From NCBI GenBank assembly GCA_964517875.1, contig CAZFEU010000004.1:1-58278 (forward strand): 58,278 bases of DNA, read 5' to 3'. The position numbers and the translations under genes were made by a program. Shown one piece after another: positions 45,683 to 53,784 of the stretch. The notes beneath the pieces are model-generated. The model was not told the origin of the DNA. It ran no database searches and was given only the letters and a program-made list of their open reading frames with translations. The stretch comes from JAJPXC01 sp964517875 (GTDB lineage: Bacteria; Bacteroidota; Bacteroidia; Bacteroidales; Muribaculaceae). Position 1 is the first letter of the stretch; each line of letters begins with the position of its first letter.

Positions 45683-45715
45683 ACCTCATTCAAAGCAACA
45701 AAAGATAAGCTTTTA

Positions 45716-47935
45716 ATGCCTGTAAAATCAAAATCTTTTCCATTTATCCGACAACGTGATGCCATGCAATGTGGTGTCGCCTGTCTTACAATGATTGCTC
45801 TAAAATTTGGCATCCATTGTACCTTAGAGGATGTTGAAGAAATTTGTGTTGCATCATCTGAGGGAGTTTCATTAAAAGCAATCGCAGATGGGGCTAAATC
45901 ATTAGGTTTAAAGACTATTTCTACTAAATCATCTATCAACCATTTAGTTGAAATGGATACGCCTTGTGTATTACATTGGGACCAAAAGCATTTTGTAGTT
46001 TTATATCATATTGATAAAAATGGCACACGTTTTTGGATAGCGGACCCAGCTAAGGGGAAATACAAGATATCAGCGGACCAACTTCAATCACATTGGATAT
46101 CAACAACAGTAAACAACAACGCTGCTGGCATTGCAATATTCTTTTTAAATTCCTTCGACAATTCTTTTGACCATCAACAAAGAACATTTTTCAGTCTTTC
46201 AAATCCGAATCAAGGATTAAAATTCCTTTGGAAATATATTATTAGATACAAACACTATTTTATCCAAATATTACTTGCATTGTCTCTTGGGTGCGTACTA
46301 CAAATGCTCTTTCCTTATTTAACACAGCTTATCGTAGATAAGGGCATCGGAGAAGCTAACATAAAGTTGATATGGATAATTTTAATCGGTGAAGTTGTCA
46401 TTTTATTTGGGCGAACATCAACAGATTTCATACGTCGCTGGATCACCCTTCATATTTCTATGCGTATAAATATAACCTTAATCAGTGATTTCTTTGTAAA
46501 ACTCCTTAAATTGCCAATGCATTTCTTCGATTCGCGACAAATCGGAGATTTAATGCAACGCATTTCTGATCACACTAGAATACAAAATTTTTTAACGGGG
46601 CAACTTTTAGGTACCATGTTCTCCGTTGTGTCTCTTACATTTCTTAGCTTTCTACTTTTGTCCTATAACTTAATCATATTTTCTATTTTCATAGCTGGAA
46701 GTACAATTTATGCTATATGGGCCCTTACTTTTCTGCATAAAAGGAAGATTATTGATTATGAAATATTTGAACAGTTTGCAATAAATAAAAGTAAAACTTA
46801 TCAATTCATATCCTCACTTATTGAAATTAAACTACATAATTGTGAAGATAGACGAAGATGGGATTGGGAGAATACTCAAGCCAATCTCTATGAGATCCAA
46901 ATGCGTGCACTTAAGCTTCAACAAACACAAGAGGCCGGTAGTATTTTTATTAATGAGACTAAAAATATTTTTATTACTGTAATCGCAGCTTACTCTGTAA
47001 TCGAAGGAGATATTAGTCTTGGAGTCATGATGGCTATACAATATATAGTGGGGCAATTGAATTCCCCTATAGAACAACTCATGGGTTTTTTATATGCCTT
47101 TCAAGATGTTAAAATTTCATTGGATCGCATAGACGAAATTCATCGTAGACGAGATGAAGATGGTATTAGTAAAATAGATCTTGTACCTAATTCATCACCT
47201 GAAATTACTTTCTTCAATATAGATTTCAAATATGACCCGCATAGCATTACTAATATTTTACAAAATATAAATATCAAAATTCGCCCATCACAAATTACTG
47301 CAATCGTAGGTGAGAGTGGAAGTGGAAAGTCAACACTAATTAAATTAATGTTGGGGTATTATAATATCACTAACGGTGATATCTTAATCAATAACACTTC
47401 AATTAATAATACCAACCACCGTAAATGGAGAAGCCTTTGCGGTGTAGTAATGCAAGAAAGTTGTATATTTTCAGACACAATTGCAAATAATATTGCAATT
47501 AGCAAAGAGACTCTAGATAAAGATAGACTTCTATATGCTGCATCTATTGCATGTATTAAGGAATTCATCGAGTCTCTCCCTCTAGGTTTCAACACACTCA
47601 TTGGACAAGATGGTTTAGGTCTTAGTCAGGGGCAGAAACAGCGGATTTTAATTGCCAGAGCTATATACAAGAATCCATCAGTAATTTTCTTTGATGAAGC
47701 GACCAATTCGTTAGATGCAGAAAATGAAATAAAAATTATGCGAAATTTACAAGTTTTTTTCAAAGATAGAACAGTTGTTATTGCCGCACATAGGCTTTCA
47801 ACAGTTAGAAATGCAGATCAAATAATAGTTTTAAACAAAGGAACAGTAGTGGAATCTGGAACACATGACGAATTAATTAATCTAAAAGGAGTATATTATA
47901 ATCTAGTCAAAAACCAACTCGACATTAATCAATGA
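45716..47935 (+). CDS. C39-peptidase ABC exporter (bacteriocin-type, PCAT)
   Basis: 739 residues in three parts. N-terminal C39 cysteine peptidase, residues ~8-130, with oxyanion Gln13, nucleophile Cys19 (MQCGVAC), His92 (KHFVVLYH) and Asp110 (IADPAKG): all catalytic residues are present. A six-helix membrane domain covers ~170-440. The nucleotide-binding domain has Walker A GESGSGKST (~532), signature LSQGQKQR (~635) and Walker B IFFDEAT (~657). It should cut the precursor after Gly18-Gly19 and export the core with ATP. Its stop overlaps the start of the next small gene. Confidence 0.93.
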   Translation: MPVKSKSFPFIRQRDAMQCGVACLTMIALKFGIHCTLEDVEEICVASSEGVSLKAIADGAKSLGLKTISTKSSINHLVEMDTPCVLHWDQKHFVVLYHIDKNGTRFWIADPAKGKYKISADQLQSHWISTTVNNNAAGIAIFFLNSFDNSFDHQQRTFFSLSNPNQGLKFLWKYIIRYKHYFIQILLALSLGCVLQMLFPYLTQLIVDKGIGEANIKLIWIILIGEVVILFGRTSTDFIRRWITLHISMRINITLISDFFVKLLKLPMHFFDSRQIGDLMQRISDHTRIQNFLTGQLLGTMFSVVSLTFLSFLLLSYNLIIFSIFIAGSTIYAIWALTFLHKRKIIDYEIFEQFAINKSKTYQFISSLIEIKLHNCEDRRRWDWENTQANLYEIQMRALKLQQTQEAGSIFINETKNIFITVIAAYSVIEGDISLGVMMAIQYIVGQLNSPIEQLMGFLYAFQDVKISLDRIDEIHRRRDEDGISKIDLVPNSSPEITFFNIDFKYDPHSITNILQNINIKIRPSQITAIVGESGSGKSTLIKLMLGYYNITNGDILINNTSINNTNHRKWRSLCGVVMQESCIFSDTIANNIAISKETLDKDRLLYAASIACIKEFIESLPLGFNTLIGQDGLGLSQGQKQRILIARAIYKNPSVIFFDEATNSLDAENEIKIMRNLQVFFKDRTVVIAAHRLSTVRNADQIIVLNKGTVVESGTHDELINLKGVYYNLVKNQLDINQ

Positions 47936-48093
47936 ATAATACTTGTGATGATTCCAAACATTCTGAGAAAATGCAAAAAATAATAAACACTCCACCATCA
48001 TTCATAATCAGATGGGGTATTTTGATTATTATTATTATTATTTCCTTAATTGCCTTGGGTCTATGCACTCTCTCTTTTCTACTCCCTTTTTAA
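47932..48093 (+). CDS. 53-residue membrane protein like an HlyD N-terminus
   Basis: Reads from an ATG inside the ABC gene's last codons (4-base overlap) to TAA at 48091-48093. Residues 1-23 are polar (SEKMQKIINTPPS), then IIRWG and a single membrane helix with six Ile in a row, ending LLPF. The order 'SE..Q.I...PP..I.RWG' plus helix is how HlyD-type membrane fusion proteins of Bacteroidota peptide exporters begin, but here the gene stops where the periplasmic arm should start. It is either a dedicated small exporter partner or the remnant of a full HlyD gene. No matching periplasmic frame follows. Confidence 0.6.
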   Translation: MNNTCDDSKHSEKMQKIINTPPSFIIRWGILIIIIIISLIALGLCTLSFLLPF

Positions 48094-48114
48094 TATAGGA
48101 ACGAACAAAAGCGA

Positions 48115-48140
48115 GATGATTGGCCGTAAAGCCAATCATC
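48115..48140. terminator. Hairpin terminator ending the RiPP operon
   Basis: GATGATTGGC (48115-48124) and GCCAATCATC (48131-48140) pair exactly around CGTAAA. It lies between the convergent RiPP operon and the CoA-transferase gene, so it can serve both. Confidence 0.8.
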
Positions 48141-48174
48141 CCGATGTATTATATTCAAATTATATCAGTTGTGG

Positions 48175-49671
48175 TTATTTCACGTAGCGGGCGTAATCGG
48201 CGTTGCGCATGTCGCCGGTTTCGTTGAAGGCGTTGTGGAATGCGAAAGCAGCCTCGAGGGTGTGAGGTGTCTGGCCACCCTTGCCGAGCTTGAGATAATC
48301 CATCAGCAGCTCTTTGTACATGGGGTGAGCGCAATTTTCGATAATCTTCTTTGCGCGATCCACTGGGTCAAGGCCGCGAACGTCGGCGATACCCTGGTCG
48401 GTGACAATCACGTCAACCGAGTGCTCGGAGTGGTCGGGGTGAGCCACCATAGGCACGATATTGCTTATCAGTCCACCCTTAGTGACTGAGGGGCATGAGA
48501 ATATTGAAATGTAAGCGTTGCGTGTGAAATCGCCTGAGCCACCGATACCGTTCATCATCTTTGTGCCAAGCACGTGGGTAGAGTTGACTGAGCCGAAGAT
48601 GTCGGCCTCAAGCGCAGTATTCATGGCAATCACGCCAAGACGACGTATTACCTCAGGATTGTTGGACAGCTCGGCGGGACGCATCAGGATTTTGTCGGCA
48701 AACTCACTCATGTTGGGGAAGAATTCCTTCTCAGTGTCGTCGCTCAGTGTCATAGAGCAAGTGGAAGCAAACACACATTTGCCTTTACGCATCAGCTCAA
48801 GCACAGCGTCCTGCATCACCTCGGTGTACATCATGAAGGGGGGTATCTCGGGATTCTCGCCAAGGTCGTAAAGAACTGCGTTGGCCACATTGCCCACACC
48901 CGACTGCAGAGGTAGGAACTCTTTGGGTATACCACCTTTGCGATACTCGTTGAGCAAGAAAGCTACCACATTTGCGCCAATCTGCTTTGACACCTCATCG
49001 GGTGCGGTGAACGACTTCACGCCATCGAGTGAGCGGGTTTTCACAATGCCCACCACTTTGCTGGGGTCAACTTTCAGCACCGGAGAACCCACACGATCCT
49101 TGGGGCTGTAGATGGGTATCTCGCGGCGGTAAGGGGGATCGAGTGGCATATATATGTCGTGCATTCCGTGGAGAGCAGTGGGAAGAGCTTCATTGAGCTC
49201 AATAAATATTTTCTTTGCGAGTTTCGCGTAGGTGGGTACATTGCCCACGCCTGTGCCAAGTATCACCTCGCCGTCGGGTGTGATCTCGGCGGCCTCGATA
49301 ATGGCGTAATCCATGTCGCCATAGAATCCATATCGAAATTCCTGTGCCATCTCCGACAGGTGACGGTCGGTGTAGTGAGCGTCGTGAGAGTTGATGCGCT
49401 TACGCAGATCGGGTACATTCTGATAAGGCGCGCGGCGATCGATGGCGTTGGCGCGCGACAATACGCCGTCAACGTGGTCGCTCGTCGAGGCGCCTGTGAA
49501 AATGTTTACCTTGAAGGGGCGACCTTCAGCATGTTCTTTTTCAGCCTTCTTGGCCAGTGCCTCAGTGATTGCTTTGGGAGTGCCGGGGGCTGTAAACCCC
49601 GACAAGCCAAGGGTATCGCCATTGTAGATCATGGCGGCTGCCTCTTCGGCTGTGATATAGTTAAATGCCAT
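48175..49671 (-). CDS. Succinyl-CoA:acetate CoA-transferase / acetyl-CoA hydrolase family
   Basis: 498 residues, the usual length of the Cat1/AarC class I CoA-transferases. The catalytic Glu is Glu284 in MMYTEVMQD and the oxyanion/CoA loop is QSGVGN at 256-261. GGSGDFTRNA follows later. In Bacteroidales this enzyme links succinate, acetate and propionate fermentation by moving CoA between acids; which acids are used here is an inference. Single gene with its own promoter, divergent from miaB. Confidence 0.9.
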   Translation of the reverse strand: MAFNYITAEEAAAMIYNGDTLGLSGFTAPGTPKAITEALAKKAEKEHAEGRPFKVNIFTGASTSDHVDGVLSRANAIDRRAPYQNVPDLRKRINSHDAHYTDRHLSEMAQEFRYGFYGDMDYAIIEAAEITPDGEVILGTGVGNVPTYAKLAKKIFIELNEALPTALHGMHDIYMPLDPPYRREIPIYSPKDRVGSPVLKVDPSKVVGIVKTRSLDGVKSFTAPDEVSKQIGANVVAFLLNEYRKGGIPKEFLPLQSGVGNVANAVLYDLGENPEIPPFMMYTEVMQDAVLELMRKGKCVFASTCSMTLSDDTEKEFFPNMSEFADKILMRPAELSNNPEVIRRLGVIAMNTALEADIFGSVNSTHVLGTKMMNGIGGSGDFTRNAYISIFSCPSVTKGGLISNIVPMVAHPDHSEHSVDVIVTDQGIADVRGLDPVDRAKKIIENCAHPMYKELLMDYLKLGKGGQTPHTLEAAFAFHNAFNETGDMRNADYARYVK

Positions 49672-49708
49672 TGGTATAGAAAAATGGGTTATGATTGGTT
49701 GATTTTTC

Positions 49709-49739
49709 TTTGTCGGTTACTCGCTTTTGAGTAATTTTG
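49709..49739 (+). promoter_or_regulatory. Promoter of miaB
   Basis: TTTG (49709-49712), 19-base spacer, TAATTTTG (49732-49739): an exact Bacteroidota promoter. Start of transcription near 49746, about 80 bases before the miaB ATG. Confidence 0.7.
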
Positions 49740-49741
49740 TG

Positions 49742-49773
49742 CAAAATTAAGTATTTTTCTTGAATTGCCACAA
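49742..49773 (-). promoter_or_regulatory. Promoter of the CoA-transferase gene
   Basis: On the minus strand TTG (49773-49771), 21-base spacer, TAATTTTG (49749-49742). Its -7 box and the miaB -7 box form the palindrome TAATTTTGTGCAAAATTA (49732-49749). Confidence 0.65.
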
Positions 49774-49828
49774 TGCTTGTAGGCAGTTTTTTCACAAACT
49801 CAACACGATTGTGCATTCTTAATGCAAT

Positions 49829-51187
49829 ATGTCAGAAATTAATATACAACATACTGAGTCAACGGAGCCTAACCGCTTGCTGTATATCGAAACCTACGGT
49901 TGCCAGATGAATGTAGCCGATTCAGAAGTGGTAGCATCGATAATGGGTGTGGCGGGCTACGACATCACCGATTCTATCGAACGAGCCGATGCCGTGCTGC
50001 TCAATACCTGCTCAATACGCGACAATGCCGAGCAGAAAATCATTTCACGCCTTGAATATCTTGCTTCTTTACGACGCAAGCGTGGAAAGAAGTCTCGCCT
50101 TATCATCGGCGTGATAGGGTGCATGGCCGAGCGTGTACGCGATTCACTAATCAATGACCATGGTGTTGACCTTGTGGCGGGTCCCGACGCATACCTCTCG
50201 CTACCCGAGCTATTCGCAGCAGCCGAGGCCGGGGAGAAAGCCATCAATATCGACCTAAGCACCACCGAGACTTACCGCGACGTGCTGCCACGCCGTTTGG
50301 GGGGTGCCAAGGTGAGTGGTTTCGTAAGCATTATGCGCGGATGCAACAACTTCTGCTCCTATTGTATAGTGCCCTACACCCGCGGACGCGAGCGCTCGCG
50401 CGAGCCACAAAGCATACTCAACGAGGTGGCCGACCTGCGTTCACGCGGCTTTAAAGAGGTAACGCTCTTAGGGCAGAACGTCAACTCATATAAGCACAAC
50501 GAAGTTGATTTCCCCGCGCTGCTGGAAATGGTGGCAAAGGAAGCTCCAGAGATGCGCATACGATTCACCACCTCCCACCCCAAGGATATGAGCGACCGCA
50601 CCATCGAGGTGATGGCGCAATACCCCAACATCTGCAAGCACATTCACCTCCCGGTGCAGTCGGGGAGCAACTCGGTACTCAAAGCCATGAACCGAAAATA
50701 TACCCGCGAGTGGTATCTCGACCGCATACGTGCTATCCGACAGCGACTGCCTCAATGCTCCATCACCACCGACATGTTCACCGGATTTCACAACGAGACT
50801 GAGGAAGATTTCCAACTCACCCTCGACCTTATGCGCGAGGTGGGATTTGACGCCGCCTTCATGTTTAAATACTCCGAACGCCCTGGAACACTGGCAGCAA
50901 AAACGATGCCTGACAATGTGCCCGAGGAAGTGAAGATCGACCGACTCAACCGCATGATAGCGCTACAAAATGAGCTGTCGCTCGCATCCAATCAGCGAGA
51001 AGTGGGGCGCACGGTCGACGTGCTCATCGAAGGAGTGGCCAAGCGCAGCAACGACCAGATGGTAGGACGCACCGAGCAGAACAAAGCCGTAGTGGTGGGT
51101 CGCGGCAATGCCAATGTGGGTCAGACTGTCAAAGTGCATATCGACAAGGCCACATCGGCAACTCTGATCGGCACAATCGTTTCATAA
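49829..51187 (+). CDS. miaB: tRNA-2-methylthio-N6-isopentenyladenosine synthase
   Basis: 452-residue radical SAM methylthiotransferase acting on A37 of tRNAs. The N-terminal domain has the auxiliary cluster Cys25, Cys61 and Cys98; the radical SAM motif is Cys172, Cys176, Cys179 (CNNFCSYC); a TRAM RNA-binding domain lies at the C-terminus from ~385. Signatures YGCQMN and TRGRERSR are those of MiaB rather than RimO. The next gene follows after 28 bases. Confidence 0.95.
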   Translation: MSEINIQHTESTEPNRLLYIETYGCQMNVADSEVVASIMGVAGYDITDSIERADAVLLNTCSIRDNAEQKIISRLEYLASLRRKRGKKSRLIIGVIGCMAERVRDSLINDHGVDLVAGPDAYLSLPELFAAAEAGEKAINIDLSTTETYRDVLPRRLGGAKVSGFVSIMRGCNNFCSYCIVPYTRGRERSREPQSILNEVADLRSRGFKEVTLLGQNVNSYKHNEVDFPALLEMVAKEAPEMRIRFTTSHPKDMSDRTIEVMAQYPNICKHIHLPVQSGSNSVLKAMNRKYTREWYLDRIRAIRQRLPQCSITTDMFTGFHNETEEDFQLTLDLMREVGFDAAFMFKYSERPGTLAAKTMPDNVPEEVKIDRLNRMIALQNELSLASNQREVGRTVDVLIEGVAKRSNDQMVGRTEQNKAVVVGRGNANVGQTVKVHIDKATSATLIGTIVS

Positions 51188-51215
51188 TACACCGTCACAT
51201 CATCCACTACACAAA

Positions 51216-52409
51216 ATGGCTGAATTTTCACTCGATCTCACACCGATTACGTGGGTCTTAATGGGCATTGCGCTTTTTGCGGCATTGGTAATTATGATTT
51301 TTTACCGACGCAAGATAGCACGTGTATATCGATATTTCTTAACTTGCGAGACATATGCCACAGAGAGCCAAGCAACATCACCAGGGGTATCAGTGATAGT
51401 GTACTGTAACGGTGAGGCTCAGGCACTTAAATCGCTGCTCACACAGCTGCTGGAACAAAAATACGACGGTGAATATGAAGTGACAATAGTCAACGACGGT
51501 TCAAATGAAGATGTAAAAGATGTGTACAATCTGCTGTCGTCAAATCACAAGAACTGCAACCTCACTTTCATCCCACAGGACGCTCACTATCTGAGCCATC
51601 GCAAATTGGCGATCACGTTAGGCGTGAAAAGCGCCCGACACGATTATGTTCTTATTCTCGATGCATCATCGCACCTTAATGGCGATAGATGGCTCAGTGG
51701 CATGGCTCGCCACTTTGCCCAAGGGAAGGACGTAGTGATCGGTCAGGCTCATTACGACCCTGAGGATGACTGCGGTGTAGGCGCGCAGCGACGTGCCTTC
51801 GACATGGCATCGGAGGGAGTAACCTACTTATCTGCTGCGCTTACGGGGCATCCGTATCGCGGCCACGCATCCAATATTGGTTTTGCTCGCCAGCTATTTT
51901 TCAACACCAAGGGTTTTTCACGGTCGCTCAACCTTCATTCAGGTGAGGATGACATGTTTATCAGTAGCATTGTCACCCCTGACAACTGTGGTGTTGAGCT
52001 GAGTGAGGCTACCCAGGTCACGGTTGACACCTCCAAGCCGCGTAATCATCACCGCCGCTGGAAGCGGTCACACATGTTCACCGGGCGAAAGGTTATGAAG
52101 CGCTCGCGCATGATGATGGGATTTTATTCATCAATGATTTGGGTTGGCACCCTCAGCGCTGTTGCTTCGATTGCCATTACCCTACCTTACAATTTCATAC
52201 CCGCAATATCGATGTCGGTTGTCGGAATCGCCGTGTGGATTTTGATTTGCAACACATGGCGGCAAGCAATCTACGCCCTCACGGGGCGGTCAATGTGGAT
52301 TGCCATTCCATGGATGGTGCTTACACAGCCCGTGTATAATCTGTGTTACCGCATTGCATCCATACGCAACAACCGTGACAACTACACCTGGACCCTACCA
52401 CGCAGTTAA
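51216..52409 (+). CDS. Membrane family 2 glycosyltransferase
   Basis: 397 residues: one N-terminal membrane helix (WVLMGIALFAALVIMIFY), a GT-A domain with VIVYCNGE, IVNDGSNED and the metal site ILDASSHL, and HSGEDDMFIS (~247), the acceptor-side acidic motif. Three hydrophobic helices close the protein. This is the processive or lipid-linked type used in cell-envelope glycan synthesis. It is probably co-transcribed with miaB (28-base gap), a pairing that suggests no shared function. Sugar unknown. Confidence 0.85.
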   Translation: MAEFSLDLTPITWVLMGIALFAALVIMIFYRRKIARVYRYFLTCETYATESQATSPGVSVIVYCNGEAQALKSLLTQLLEQKYDGEYEVTIVNDGSNEDVKDVYNLLSSNHKNCNLTFIPQDAHYLSHRKLAITLGVKSARHDYVLILDASSHLNGDRWLSGMARHFAQGKDVVIGQAHYDPEDDCGVGAQRRAFDMASEGVTYLSAALTGHPYRGHASNIGFARQLFFNTKGFSRSLNLHSGEDDMFISSIVTPDNCGVELSEATQVTVDTSKPRNHHRRWKRSHMFTGRKVMKRSRMMMGFYSSMIWVGTLSAVASIAITLPYNFIPAISMSVVGIAVWILICNTWRQAIYALTGRSMWIAIPWMVLTQPVYNLCYRIASIRNNRDNYTWTLPRS

Positions 52410-52416
52410 GAGCCTG

Positions 52417-53784
52417 TCAATTGCGCTTGAGGTGGTCGACATAAGCGTCAATCTTGTGCAGCTCCGAAGGTATATTAATATGCTGTGCGCAGTCTGACAG
52501 ACAACCACCGCAACCTATGCAATGGTCGGCCTGACGACGCGGCTCCACTTTGCGTTCATACCCTACCAGAAATGCGCGTTTAGCCTTTTCGTATCCCGGA
52601 GCGTTGGGCGATTCCACAATGTTGCCATCGAGCAGAGCTTTGTTGTAATGAGCGAAAATGGTGGGAATATCCACTCCGAAGGGGCATGGCATACAATATT
52701 TACATTCGGTACATGGCACTGACGGGTAGTTGAGTAGATGCTGGGCAACTTCCTGCAGAAACGCAGTCTCATCATCGGTAAGTGGCTCAAGCGACGAGTA
52801 AGTAGCCACATTCTCCTCAATATTCTCCATCTTGGTCATGCCGCTTAACACGGTGAGCACTTGTGGTGGCGTGGCGGCAAAGCGGAAAGCCCATGCTGCC
52901 GGAGTGTCGTCGGGCCTTCGCTGTTTCATTTGCCCAAGCACATGGTTGTCAACCTTAGCTAAACGGCCTCCAAGCAGGGGCTCCATTATCACTGAGGGTA
53001 TGTTGCGCTTAGCCAGCTCGTTGTAAAGGTACTCAGCGTCGGTGTTACGCTCATTGCTCTTCTTGGCATCTTTCCAATCAAGATAATTTAGCTGAATCTG
53101 TACGAAATCCCACTGCACCTCACCTTCGTCATGCATTTTAAGAAGATGATCAAACACCTTGACATCGCCATGGTAAGAGAAGCCCAGATTGCGTATACGA
53201 CCGCCGTCACGCTCCTTCTTGAGATATTCGAGCATACCATTATCGATAAACCGGGCGTTGAACAGCCCCATTGAGTCGAGTCCATCCTCTGGGCGGTCGC
53301 CACCTACGGCATGGAGTAGCAGATAGTCAATATAGTCAGTCTGCAGGTTCTTAAGGGAATCCTCAAACATCTGAACCGATGCCTCGTGCGACCATGTTGA
53401 TGGGTCGAAGTTGGATAGCTTGGTAGCGATGAAGTATGAGTCGCGCGGGTGTCGGCTCAATGCTTTACCCATTATGGTTTCTGACTTACCCTCACAATAG
53501 CGGGGTGATGTGTCATAGTAATTTACGCCCGACTTAAGGGCGAAGTCAACCTGACGGTTCACCTCATCCTGGTCGTACTCATCGCTCCCTTCGATTTTGG
53601 GAAGTCGCATACATCCATATCCGAGTATCGACACCTTGTCGCCGGTTGTTGGATTGGTACGCAAAGTCATAGGCCCCAGGGCCTTCTTCTGTGTCTTGGC
53701 CTCAGTGGTATTACACCCGGGGAGTGCTACAAGCGCCGTAGATGCGCCGAATATCTTAAGAAATGTGCGTCGGTTCATGGTCAT
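52417..53784 (-). CDS. Aldo/keto reductase with Tat-lipoprotein signal and ferredoxin domain
   Basis: 455 residues. The start MTMNRRTFLK holds a twin-arginine signal (Arg5-Arg6) that ends in a lipobox LPGC with Cys24, so the protein should be exported folded by Tat and anchored as a lipoprotein. An aldo/keto reductase barrel follows (GYGCMRLP, YYDTSPRYCEG), and a C-terminal domain has CTECKYCMPCP and CIGCGGCLSDC, sites for two [4Fe-4S] clusters. Its ATG directly abuts the stop of the polyferredoxin gene, so the pair likely works as one redox unit. Physiological substrate unknown. Confidence 0.85.
   Translation of the reverse strand: MTMNRRTFLKIFGASTALVALPGCNTTEAKTQKKALGPMTLRTNPTTGDKVSILGYGCMRLPKIEGSDEYDQDEVNRQVDFALKSGVNYYDTSPRYCEGKSETIMGKALSRHPRDSYFIATKLSNFDPSTWSHEASVQMFEDSLKNLQTDYIDYLLLHAVGGDRPEDGLDSMGLFNARFIDNGMLEYLKKERDGGRIRNLGFSYHGDVKVFDHLLKMHDEGEVQWDFVQIQLNYLDWKDAKKSNERNTDAEYLYNELAKRNIPSVIMEPLLGGRLAKVDNHVLGQMKQRRPDDTPAAWAFRFAATPPQVLTVLSGMTKMENIEENVATYSSLEPLTDDETAFLQEVAQHLLNYPSVPCTECKYCMPCPFGVDIPTIFAHYNKALLDGNIVESPNAPGYEKAKRAFLVGYERKVEPRRQADHCIGCGGCLSDCAQHINIPSELHKIDAYVDHLKRN

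Noticed and set aside
48109..49829. CoA-transferase and miaB as part of the RiPP operon
   Set aside because: Opposite strand or separate promoter, normal base composition, ordinary metabolic functions, and a terminator lies between.
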